Source of the DNA: Patiria miniata
Lineage: Eukaryota; Echinodermata; Asteroidea; Valvatida; Asterinidae
Direction: 5' to 3'
Assembly: GCF_015706575.1 (NCBI RefSeq)
Contig: NW_024037048.1
Coordinates: forward strand, 13,099,512-13,163,511
DNA length: 64,000 nucleotides
Part shown: positions 22,546 to 32,509 of the stretch, piece by piece
Layout: the number at the start of each line of letters is the position of its first letter
How positions within the stretch are numbered: the stretch's first letter is position 1
Made by a program: the position numbers and the translations under genes
Notes under the pieces: generated by a model
What the model saw: the letters and a program-made list of their open reading frames with translations, nothing else
Databases searched by the model: none
What the model was told of the DNA's origin: nothing

Positions 22546-22984
22546 CTGTTCAGGAAAGACAATACGATTGATTAGGGTCAGCACACAAATAGAAGACCTA
22601 TCTCTATTTGGTTTGTTTTAAGTGAATACTTAGACCCGATTCAAACCGGTGTTCTATAGTCACCCCAAACGTAATTATTCCAAAGGTTACAATTAAAGGT
22701 AATATACGACATTTGCAAACATCAACAAACAAAACTACCAAATTATTATGAAATACTTTACTTGACTGTAGGTGAATGACAGTCTCAGACATCCTGTGAA
22801 ATCATGGCACCTGGTGTGCTGTCATTTTTAAGAAAAGTGGAATTTTTGTATTGATTTCAAAAGATGGTCGGCCGACCATCGTTGGAAGAAACTGATTTTG
22901 CCAAATAGTGCCCCAATTGACCAAATTTATTTAGTCCACATTTTTTTGCAAGCGGTTACACATCCGTGAATGGATGCAAGCCAG

Positions 22985-23020
22985 CTAGTCTGGTTCCCTG
23001 AGCTCAGGGAACCAGACTAG
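22985..23020. repeat. Perfect 36-bp palindrome
   Basis: CTAGTCTGGTTCCCTGAG is followed directly by its exact complement. It marks the edge of the endophilin duplication. Confidence 0.85.
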
Positions 23021-23179
23021 CCCAGATCCGGCCCAAGACCTTGACACAGTGCATCCTCATAAATCAGGCACACTTTTTTGCCATATAGCCTCATTCCTGC
23101 AAAAGCCTACATTTTGCAAATAGGATTTTGGAGGATTTGGGAAGGTTAGCGTCAATGATGTTCCAATTTTGGTTCTTAC

Positions 23180-23252
23180 CTGGATTGGGCTGAAGGTATT
23201 CTATTGTCTTGTTCACCAAATCATCCACTGTGTGACCTGTCACATCAATTTT
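23180..23252 (-). CDS. SH3GL: Endophilin-A exon E2 (BAR domain)
   Basis: The 73-nt exon runs from acceptor tttcattag to donor CAG|GTAAGA. It encodes KIDVTGHTVDDLVNKTIEYL and QPNP, matching human [20 protein letters not shown] and QPNP. It is a single copy. The first exon, which carries the amphipathic N-terminal helix, was not found in the window. Confidence 0.88.
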
Positions 23253-24865
23253 CTAATGAAATAAAAAATACATTACCCAAAGACAATGAGAAGAATTCAA
23301 TAAGCATAAATAATGTCAAGCAATATTTACTAATACTAAATGTGTTAAAACTTTTTTCGCTATGGCAGGAGATTCATACCCTGGACTCCGTTGCGTGTAC
23401 ACAACAGAGTCCAACCTGGGCTAGGACTAGGGCTAAGTTACACTTACAGCAGACAGGGCTCTGGAGTGCTCTGAAACGTGCAAAACAAAACGGGCAAAGA
23501 AAATGTCCTCAGTATTTCACCAACCAAGTTTGGAGACTCAATTCAATTTTCAAAGGAGATTTTTCTTCAATATTTTGCACATGAGAGGGAAGTCAAGTGA
23601 TTTCAAAATGGGACTAAATACTAGACTGGAACATGTCCAACCATCATGACCATATGGTCCAACTATTTGAAAAGACTGACCTCTTCATTCAGTGTCAATA
23701 GTCTGGTGGCTTGACTACGGAGAAATGTGTAGTAAATTGAGACTAGTTCCCGCTTCATGCCACACGTTTCTTAAATTCTTTTGGCATGGTTGATTGATGC
23801 AGTACTGAAGCTGTGTTGGACTGGTTGTTTCAGGTGCCAGTCTATTTTCTTGCTTTGCATGTTTTCAATACCATAAGTTTTGGGACTCTCATACACAGTA
23901 TTGAGAGTCCCAAATTTTCGGACTACACTTACAGTAGTCTGAGTAACTTGGACCCAACTTATCGTCTTTTTAACATTCAGATTTCACCCTCAAAATGGCC
24001 TCCCAATTACTAGATAGGCCACCTGAGGTACAAATAGACATCGATGATTAAGATGGTTGTACTGAAGTTTATTTACGATCCGGAAGAAAAGTGAAATTTC
24101 CTGTTCAATTCCGAGAGCTCCCCTCGCGATCATGAACACGTTAAATTTCCGACTCGTGTTAATGTTTGAACGACGTGATGTAGTCTTCATGCCCAGCGTA
24201 CATTCAATGGTCCCCATATCCCGAGTGCGATTCTGTTACCGAGTGCGAAGCATCGATTATGATAATGAGTAGACTGGATCTCGCTTGTGAACACAAGTGG
24301 ATTTCAAATGGTATAAGACAATCGGGAACTAGCTTGAACTGGTTTCCGCCCACAAAAGCTGTCCTAGTTCCCGACTCTCTATTAGGCCAAAAAAAAGAAT
24401 ATGACTCTGCCGTTTTCCTCATACATCATCTCAATGAAGGACAGTCATTGCAAAAATTATGCTAAGACATGAATCTAGGACTAAGAAACATTTGCAATTT
24501 TAATGTTTAATGAAATACTTCAATTTTCTTGACTCACCATAGACTTTGTACCGCTGAAGTGGCGTCAGGTTGCAACATTCTTTCCATGTCTGCTGCCCAT
24601 TGGAGATCAACCTGCTAGCTGTACTGCCATCAATTGCATATGCTGCATTCCTCTGACTCTGTGTCTTGCATCACTGGCTGCTCATGGCATGCACGTCATC
24701 AATTTCTATGAAAACCGTAGGATAACAGAAAGACACTTTTATCTGTATCAGTATATGGTTGCAGAAACCTATTCAGGCATTATCGCAACGGAGTATACTC
24801 AAGGCGCTGGCAGTTATGTCTATTAATTATTAGATGAATGAAGTACATGAGAAATATGAGACCCA
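23253..24865. other. Upstream of endophilin E2; no gene recognised
   Basis: Nothing here matches the endophilin N-terminus. A 13-bp-arm hairpin (TTTGGGACTCTCA and complement) lies at 23878-23913. A weak exon-like block ends at the donor ATG|GTGAGTC on the - strand near 24539, without a recognisable product. Confidence 0.4.
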
Positions 24866-24867
24866 TT

Positions 24868-25112
24868 ATGTAGCACCTTTTATTGGTTTATAAGTTGCTG
24901 CGGCCACTTAGCGAACAAGTCTTTAACGTGTATACAACACACGGGACCTACGGCTTTACGTCCCATCCGAAGGAAGCAAGTATGGTCAAGTGCCTTAATG
25001 CTTAAGGCCAAGTGTCCGCCGCCGGCCGCCGGCGGGCTCGAACCCACGTCACTGTTGCCTCTGAAACACCAGAACATGAGTCCGGTGCTCTTAACCGCTA
25101 GGCCACGACATT
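24868..25112 (-). mobile_element. tRNA-derived SINE
   Basis: On the - strand the head has an A box (TGGCCTAGCGGTTAAGAGC) and a B box (GGGTTCGAGCC). A conserved central stretch CTTCGGATGGGACGTAAAGC...GGTCCCGTGTG follows, as in many metazoan SINEs (I believe the Nin-type domain). It ends in an A-rich tail region near 24868. Confidence 0.75.
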
Positions 25113-25469
25113 CCATTTATAACATAGGGCCTCGCTAAATAAAGCCATAGTGAGTTGGTATTTGCTGGACGTGTACTAAAGGAGCAATTCTTCTCAAAAT
25201 TAGGGACTGTCCATGCAAACTCACACAAGGCCTAGCCTAGCCCTAGGCCTGACTTAACTGACATTTTTTTTGCCAGCCATGCCAGCATAATTTATTACTT
25301 TTTTATTAGTCAGAATGAGACAAAACTATACGTTCACGTTACGAGTGTCTTACTACGCTGATCTTGAATAACTGCTCCTAAAGAATCCTGTATTTTATTC
25401 TGAAATTTACCTTTCCAAAACGAGTTGTGGATCACGTTGCAATTTCCTCATGTGGTGATATCTGGCGCC

Positions 25470-25725
25470 ATCTGTCAACTGATAAAAGAACTGCGCCCTC
25501 TATTGATAAGATGAGTGGCGCCCTCTATTGATCTTTCCCGTTTGGGGCTAACAAGTGGGGCGAGTTGGTAAGGGACGAGTTGGTAACTGTATGGTCAGTA
25601 GAGGGCGCTGTTATGTTTTTCAATAGAGTGCGCTATTTATTGGATCACAAAATAGCTGTTTATTATATCAATAGAGGGAGCTCTTCAAATGTTCAACAGA
25701 GGGCGCTATATCGGACAAGTAGAAT
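25470..25725. other. Cluster of GCGCCCTCTA / AGAGGGCGC motifs
   Basis: Five or six copies of the nonamer or one-base variants occur in 250 bp, in both orientations, often next to 'ttgat'. The motif is scattered through the whole window, including inside the C1q blocks and SLC12 introns. It fits the AGRKGGCRS core of the CTCF consensus, but function is speculative. Confidence 0.5.
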
Positions 25726-26265
25726 GGCATAACCGGAATTAAGTGATCAGTTTATAGTTGCTTGCCCGTGCAATTTTTTTTAGTTTTGACAATGAAAAAT
25801 ACATTTTGTTTTCAAATTTCTATTTTTCTAGCAATATGAAAGCTTTGCACTTTGTAATGATGGAGACATCTATCGAAACGATCCGCCCACGTTTAATTAT
25901 AGAATTTTGATGTTACAAAAATTTCGAACTACTTAAGAGCCCAATTAATCCCTCGAATCTAAAATAAAGCTTATAATTTTTTTCTCTGACGGCGTCAAAC
26001 GTCCGAGAGCGAAATAGAAAATCAAGTGGTTACATTGTTTAAACTAGTAAACCAAACAATGCGGGTAGAGCTACTTTAAAAGCCTGAACTTTTCACTGAA
26101 AAGAAACAATGTAGTGTGCATGCGACTGTCGCAAAATTACACCGTTTTGTTTTAAAGGTCAATTACAATGTTGACAATATTTGGATTGATATGATGAAAG
26201 GTGATTTCAAGTGTAATGCTATAGTCTCATAAACAAACCATATCCTTCATGTGCAATCATAGATG
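25726..26265. other. AT-rich stretch, nothing recognised
   Basis: No exon-like or repeat structure was identified on either strand. Confidence 0.4.
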
Positions 26266-26269
26266 TACT

Positions 26270-27510
26270 GTGCTGGACAAGGCTATTTCAAAAATTAAGT
26301 GATGCATCGAATTGACTTGTGGCCAGATGACTGGTCATGACAAATAGACAAACAAGACAGAAGATTGAGATAAAATATTGTTTTTCTCCCAATCGGCAAT
26401 GTCCTCCGTCAACACGGAGAAAAACTTGGCGATGGGTTGCAGACGCAGTCCAAACAGAACATTTGACTCACTTTTGCACAGAAATGATAGTCAAGCTGGA
26501 CACGCTATCTCAAAAATTAAGTGATGGATCGAATTGTATTGTGGCCAGATAATTGGTCATGAAAAGCAGACAAAGAAGACAGAAGATTGAGACAAAATAT
26601 TGTTTTGCTCTCCCTCGACAGGTTTGGTGTCTCAACACGAAGAAAAACTTGGCGATGGGTTGCAGACGCAGTCCAAACAGAACATTTGCCTCACTTTTGC
26701 ACAGAAACGAAAGCACTGCTGGACACACTATCTCAAAAATTAAGTGATGCGTCGAATCGAAAAGTGGCCAGATGATTGGTCATGGAAAGTAGACAATAAA
26801 GACAGAAGATTGAGACATTTTTTGTCTCCCTCAATAGTGTCTTGTGTCACAACACAGAGAAAAACTTGGCGATGGGCTGGAGATGCTGTTCAAACATAGC
26901 ATTTGCCTCACTTTTTTTGCACAGAAACGATAGTCCAGCTGGACACGCTATCACAAAAATTAAATGTCGCATTGAATTGAATTGTTGCCAGATGACTGGT
27001 TTTGAAAAATAGACAAACAAGACAGAAGATTGAGACAAAATATTGTTTTGCTCTCCCTCAACAGTGTCTTGTGTCGCAACACGGAGAAAAACTTGGCTAT
27101 AGGCTGCAGTCACAGTCCAAACAGAACATTTGCCTCACTTTTGCACAGAAATGATAGTCAAGCTGGACACGCTATCACAAAAAATAAGTGATGCATCGAA
27201 TTGTATTGTTGCCAGATGGCTGGTCATGACAAATAGACAAACAAGACAGAAGATTTAGACAAAATATTGTTTTTCTCCCCATCAGCAGTGTCTTGCGTCA
27301 ACACGGAGTAAAACTTGGCTATAGGCTGCAGTCACAGTCCGAACAGAACATTTGCCTCACTCTTGCACAGAAACGATAGTTCATGTAGACACGCTATCTC
27401 AAAAAATTAAGAGACGCATTGAATTGAATTCTGGTTAGATGATTGGTCATGAAAAAAAGACAAACAAGGTAGAAAATTGAGAATAAAAAATGTCGTTTTC
27501 TCTGCCTCAA
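26270..27510. repeat. Tandem repeat, unit about 223 bp, 5-6 copies
   Basis: Units start near 26327, 26551, 26774, 26993, 27218 and 27440, each with TGGTCATGA, AACACGGAGAAAAACTTGG and TTTGCACAGAAA landmarks. Identity between units is roughly 85-95%. Short ORFs repeat with the units and are not genes. Confidence 0.9.
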
Positions 27511-30500
27511 CAGTGTAAACACAGTTATTGTATTAACTCAAGATAAACACATTGCATAAAAATGAAATTTCCTCTTATATTTTGCCATGATATTTGACAA
27601 GAGCATCTTGAAAATTGACAGGAACCGCCAACGAATGAATGTAAAACAATTGAAGGAATTAGCATTGTGAGGACACTCCGTGTTATTTTTATCGTCATGC
27701 ATCAATTTCTTCCATAAGAGGGCGCTCTAAACAAACACCGCTCACCGTGCACCGACTTCAGTCCACTATCTCGTTTCGATCTCGTTTTCGTTCTTGTTCA
27801 ACAAATTCCCATGAAAATATACTCCTGAATGTGATACATTATGACGAATTATTGGTCGGAATTTCACTGAAATACAATTTGCAAATTGTGACTTTTCAAC
27901 CGAACCATATAGTATTTTCTGTCATTTACGATGATGTTCATTCCAATGTATTTTTCAGGTTTAACACACTAAGTTGTTTCGCTCACATTTTTTTTGTTCT
28001 TTGACAAATTCACTAGAAATTGTACTGGCGATTGTAACCCATTATGAACGATTACTCAACGAAATACTGAGTTAATACGTTCAGTATTACAAGAAATATT
28101 GCCCGAACCATGAGTGTCTTCTTTTTATTCAATACCAGTTCGTGTTGACACTGCGTGTTAGCAGTAGCGACCACTGTGCATGTGGTGCGCCCTCTATTGA
28201 AAGATTAAACCGCTGGGTACAGCTGTCTCTGTGCGAGACAATCAGAAAGCAAAGAGTAGTTAGAAAGAGTTTGGGTAAAATGCCCTTGAAAAAAAGGAAA
28301 CAACGGAACATATTGGGAATTTCTTTTCTTCTCGAAATGGAGCTGTGACTTTTTTTGCCATGAACGTTGCTTCATTTGGATAATATTTTTCACGTTTAAA
28401 ACACTAAAATGTTTCGATCTCATTTTCTTTCTTGTTCTATGAATTTTGTACAAATCACTTTTTTACTCAATACTATATAGTTGTACGTTAAGCATGACTG
28501 GCACCGCAAGCCTGTTAAATACTGACAGACACAATAGAGATTATCGGTTTTTTGTACAACACCGACAATTAAACTACATTCCCAATTGAAGTCACTGTCC
28601 AGAATATCAACCATATTATTAAACAGAAACACAATCACACATAATGTCACACGATAACTCAAAAATATTTGTTATATTGCATTGGAATTTTTCCTATAGA
28701 GGTTGAGCATGACAGTTAACACAAGCATGATAAATATCGAGAGAAAAACACAGATTATCGGCGGCAATATAATTTCAGTAACACGGACAAAGCCCATCCA
28801 AAGTGAAGTCACGGCCTCCAGAAAATCGTGTGACACCTACGCCACACGATTGATCTAAAACTAGTCCTTTTATGGGATTGAAATTTTGACTAGATGTAAA
28901 GTTTGACTTGCAACACTTGCCTGTTAAATATTTAGAGAAAATAATTGTGTTGTTTTGGAGTGAAACTATATCTTCTGATTGGTCATCATAGACAACACCA
29001 CACTTTTTAATTTATAGAGGAGTAGTTAAAAAAAATAATATATCCCTTATTTGATGACAAAACAACAACACGCTCGGTTTCCGGAAGATAACTCAAGAAA
29101 TACATGTTGCATGGAATTGAGAGTAACTGTAGCCTTTCCACAATGTCACCCTGATTAGCGCCGGTAGTTAACCTAGTGGCGAAACAGCGAGGCGTTCGGA
29201 ACGGAGACTAGACATAAGTACAGTCGAGTGAGTTGCAAGCGAGGTTTTGAAAGTCCCGGCTTCATTCCAATACCGGATCCAGCTCTATTGCCAAGCCGCA
29301 TGCCCGAAGGCGGTATACAGAACGAAGCCGGAGTTTGAGAAACCCCGGTATGTCTCATGACCTCGGTGACTTTCGGTCGTTTTGTAAACATAGGCTTCGT
29401 GCCCGGTTCGGAACAAAGCCATGTAAGGCCCCTAATCAGACAAGTGGCTTTGTCATTTACTCGCATGGTATGGTCCCACTGGTATGGGGGAGGGGAGGGG
29501 GAAGGGGGGCATGTGGTCGTTCAACTGTCCCACCCCACCCCCATCGTCGCTACGTCATTGCTTCAGAGATTATTATCAATCGAGGTGGTTCGCAACACAG
29601 AATGGCAAACTCTGGTGTGATTTGTCCGGATATCACCAGGGCTAGTTCAGGGTGAGTCGTGCGCGTTATGCGGAGGCCACGAACTAGCAAATGTAGGAAA
29701 TCTGGTCGTTCCATACAAGCCTTTCTCGTTGATATAGGGGGGGGATCTTAAATCACTTTATATGCTATTTTGGAACTGTGTCATTACTTTAGGTAGTGAA
29801 CGTTTGATTTTTAAGTCCATCATCACCGGTCACGCATTCCAACATTTCTGGAAATGATTATTTGAACTGGGAGATATTCAAGTGTAAAAACCTTTTCCAC
29901 ATTTAGAAGGCCACGATTATACACGGGCCGTATATGATACGTAAAGTTCATGAAAGTTTATTTAACTGTATTTTATTTTCTCAAAGTCCCAATCAAGGAG
30001 CAAAGCCTACCTCAGGGGCATAACTACGGGGACACGGGGCATTTACCCCACCCCCTGTGGAAGCCGGCCCCAGCCCTCCCCCGCCCCATTTTGAAATCCT
30101 GAATTAAAACATTCACTGTAAGCTGTAATAATACGTTTATTTTGCATTTAGTGCAGCCTTTGAAAAAAAACCACGCACCTCAGGTGCCCTACCCCAAGTT
30201 AAACCCAAGTTTCTCCGCTGGCTTGAGTACGATTTAATTCCTCATAATCCCGAATATATCCACACAATTTAATAGACTGAAGCGCCAACTGTACATTGAA
30301 TGAATCACGGCCGGTGTATACGTCACTTGTCTATCCACCAATCACAGTTTGTCGGTGACAAGTTGGTGACGACAAGTCGGTGACCACAAGTGAGTGGTCT
30401 GTGACTGACAGATTGTGTGTGTCAATCATAAATTCCATATTTGGATGTGTCACCGACATCCATACAATATCCACCAATAAGAAGCGGCCATTTCAATCTC

Positions 30501-30640
30501 GGTGACTAGTTTTGATGGTGACTATATAGCCTCAACGACATTAACATTGCTTTCATATCATTAATATGAAGCGAGTCGGTGATGTGTGATTGACAGCGCA
30601 CATGAGCCATGCAATCACAATCCAGGTCCGAGTTTTTAGT
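27511..30640. other. Gene-poor, decayed repeat sequence
   Basis: No gene was recognised. It contains diverged copies of a repeat with GAAAATTGACAGGAACC (27609), also seen at 62306-63040, and two related segments at about 27720-28010 and 28130-28460. A GC-richer island at 29160-29470 has a 97-codon - strand frame with no family match. A G-rich tract lies at 29486-29510, and a piece resembling DNA-transposon ends (caggggcataacta) at 30013. Confidence 0.4.
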
Positions 30641-30663
30641 CACTGCTCAGGAAATCGATGGCA

Positions 30664-30771
30664 CTATTTAAGACATGTGGGGCCGTCCACCCTTCACATC
30701 AACCACAGGTCATTAACACCTTCGGACGACAACCAGAGAGAGAACTGACTGCAACAACAAGATTTTGCTCG
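30664..30771 (+). promoter_or_regulatory. Promoter and first exon of a third C1q-type 5' region
   Basis: A TATA-like TATTTAAG at 30665-30672 is followed by about 75 nt of probable leader ending at a strong donor CTCG|GTGAGTG. Downstream lie a diverged copy of the C1q upstream repeat (31300-32110) and the related exon at 32303-32363. The assignment as promoter rests on the TATA-to-donor layout only. Confidence 0.5.
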
Positions 30772-31117
30772 GTGAGTGTTTGAAACAATCCATTTTCCTC
30801 TGAAGAAATTTGTTGTCTTTTGAACAATGTGTTTGAATCATTGCGGAATTCAGATTTTGTTGAATGTTGCTGATTCAATCATTTTTCAAACAACGAGCTC
30901 GGTAGTAGGCTTGATATTTCCTCGTCTTTGTGTGTTTGTGAAATGTGGTAGCTTGACGACTGAAAAAAGAAAGATTGATGAACAAATGTTCAATTTCTTT
31001 TTACAATGACTCTGATACACGTTTGCTAGCAGCAAAGCCAGCGCGCTAATTCCGATCCAGAAGTTGTGCCTTTTCCCAACGACCACTTTGGAGTTGATAA
31101 AGTATCGCGATAATTTA

Positions 31118-31211
31118 CAAATGTGTTTGAAATTAAGTTGTTCAGACGGGCTTTGTTTGTGCATAACATGCACTAATCAAAGCCCGTCTGAAAGAGTTAA
31201 TTTCAAACACT
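31118..31211. repeat. Imperfect hairpin with 33-bp arms
   Basis: GTGTTTGAAATTAAGTTGTT...CAGACGGGCTTTG is followed after about 25 nt by its near complement. The size resembles a small fold-back element; a microRNA-like transcript is possible but unsupported. Confidence 0.5.
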
Positions 31212-31299
31212 TTTTTGAATTATCGAGCTATTTTATTTCAGCTCTTAATGTAAACAGTTGGTGCGGATGCAGACCACGGTTTTGTGAGGTCAAATTTCA

Positions 31300-32500
31300 A
31301 GGCAATATAAATGAGGAATTCCTGTCTGGCAATATTTCCGCTACTACTTCCATTGTGCACTCTCAAAAACAAATTGTCCAAATACTTACTGGTTTCTTTA
31401 CTTCTTGAACAAAAATCATTTGGATTCTTGTCGATATGGATAATACACTACGAAGTCACATTTATGGACTTTTTTAAATTTAGGTTCGACTGTTAGGTTG
31501 GACTGTTTTCTGACCGCAGTTTTTCGCAAGTATAAAACATCAAGTTCCCTGCTGTGATTCAGAACAGTATAAAAGATGTATTGATCATTCAAAATAATAT
31601 TTCAGAGGAACTACAAAAAACAAGGCTCGCAAAACCTGGACTCTTTATAACCTGGCCAATATTTTTGGCACGATCAAGCACACTCTTACTTTTTGCCTCC
31701 CTTTTTCCTATTGACTTTATCGTTTAAATTTTCAAACATGAAATCCTAGTGCAATGTACTCACATTATTTCCGGATATCACTCAAACTCAATCAGAATGA
31801 AAAGTTATGCGGAAGTTGGTCACGGAAGAACGTATACAGGTATCCGGACATCTCAAAATGCCGGTCTTATTTGTGTTATTATTTGTGGATATTCTCAGTG
31901 CCTTTGAACTCTGTTGTTCAACTGGCATTTTATAGCTATATTTTATGGCTATAGTTCACAGTACGCCATTCCGGTTTCATCAAGTTACTTTTAAGCATTG
32001 CAGGATAAAAGTGTCACTGGTCAGAATAGACTAGAGGGCGCAAATACAAACGCACTGGATCATGATGATGCACACAGTTTAATACAATTCAAAAGCTGGA
32101 TGCATTTTGTAGAATTCATGGATAGATTTGATTTTTGGAGAACGCATTTGAGATAAATAGTCAACCCAAATTACATTTTCATTGTACAGACATTTTTTTG
32201 CCGTATTGTACTTGTGGAATTCAGCTATGCCTCCCAACCAGACTCCAAGTTATCACCTAGAGGATTTTTAATGACTCATATTTTTGTTGGTATTTTTTTC
32301 AGCCAGCAATCCGCTCAAGTGTTGAAGAGTGCTTCTGCGAGAGAATTCAAGAACTGTGCTTAGGTGAGTGTCTGTTAAAATTTTCTTCATCAAGCATCAG
32401 AATAGAGCAGTGATTTGGTAGGAGACTGTTTTTTTTATGCATTTAATCTTTTTGGTCAAAATTAGAAACCAGAAAACGTCATTCAATTACCTCTACGAAA
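31300..32500 (+). repeat. Third, partial copy of the C1q 5' region
   Basis: Landmarks of the C1q blocks occur in order: gaggaattcctgtctg, catcaagttccctgctgtga, TAGAGGGCGCAAATACAAAC and the noncoding exon. Similarity is much lower than between blocks 1 and 2, so this is the older duplicate. It ends where the minisatellite begins, without a C1q coding exon. Confidence 0.75.
32303..32363 (+). other. Noncoding exon of the third C1q-type locus
   Basis: The 61-nt block between tttttttcag and TAG|GTGAGTGTCTG is homologous to 3959-4020 and 42117-42178, with both splice sites kept. No downstream partner exon is visible in the window. Confidence 0.55.
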
Positions 32501-32509
32501 AATATCATC

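Larger units (their letters stand above)
21177..23041 (-). repeat. Endophilin intron/exon duplication, unit c
   Basis: This is the second copy of 18296-20152, offset about 2.88 kb, with exons E4c and E3c. Its right end preserves a perfect 36-bp palindrome (22985-23020) that is half lost in unit b. Confidence 0.9.

Noticed and set aside
24540-24620. Possible endophilin first exon on the - strand
   Set aside because: A donor-like ATG|GTGAGTC exists, but the translation (WAADMERMLQPDATSAVQSL) does not resemble the endophilin N-terminus.
24880-25116. Functional tRNA gene on the - strand
   Set aside because: A and B boxes are present but no matching acceptor stem was seen, and the sequence continues into a SINE body.
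29173-29466. 97-codon - strand ORF in a GC-richer patch
   Set aside because: No domain or exon structure was recognised; it could be chance or an old repeat.
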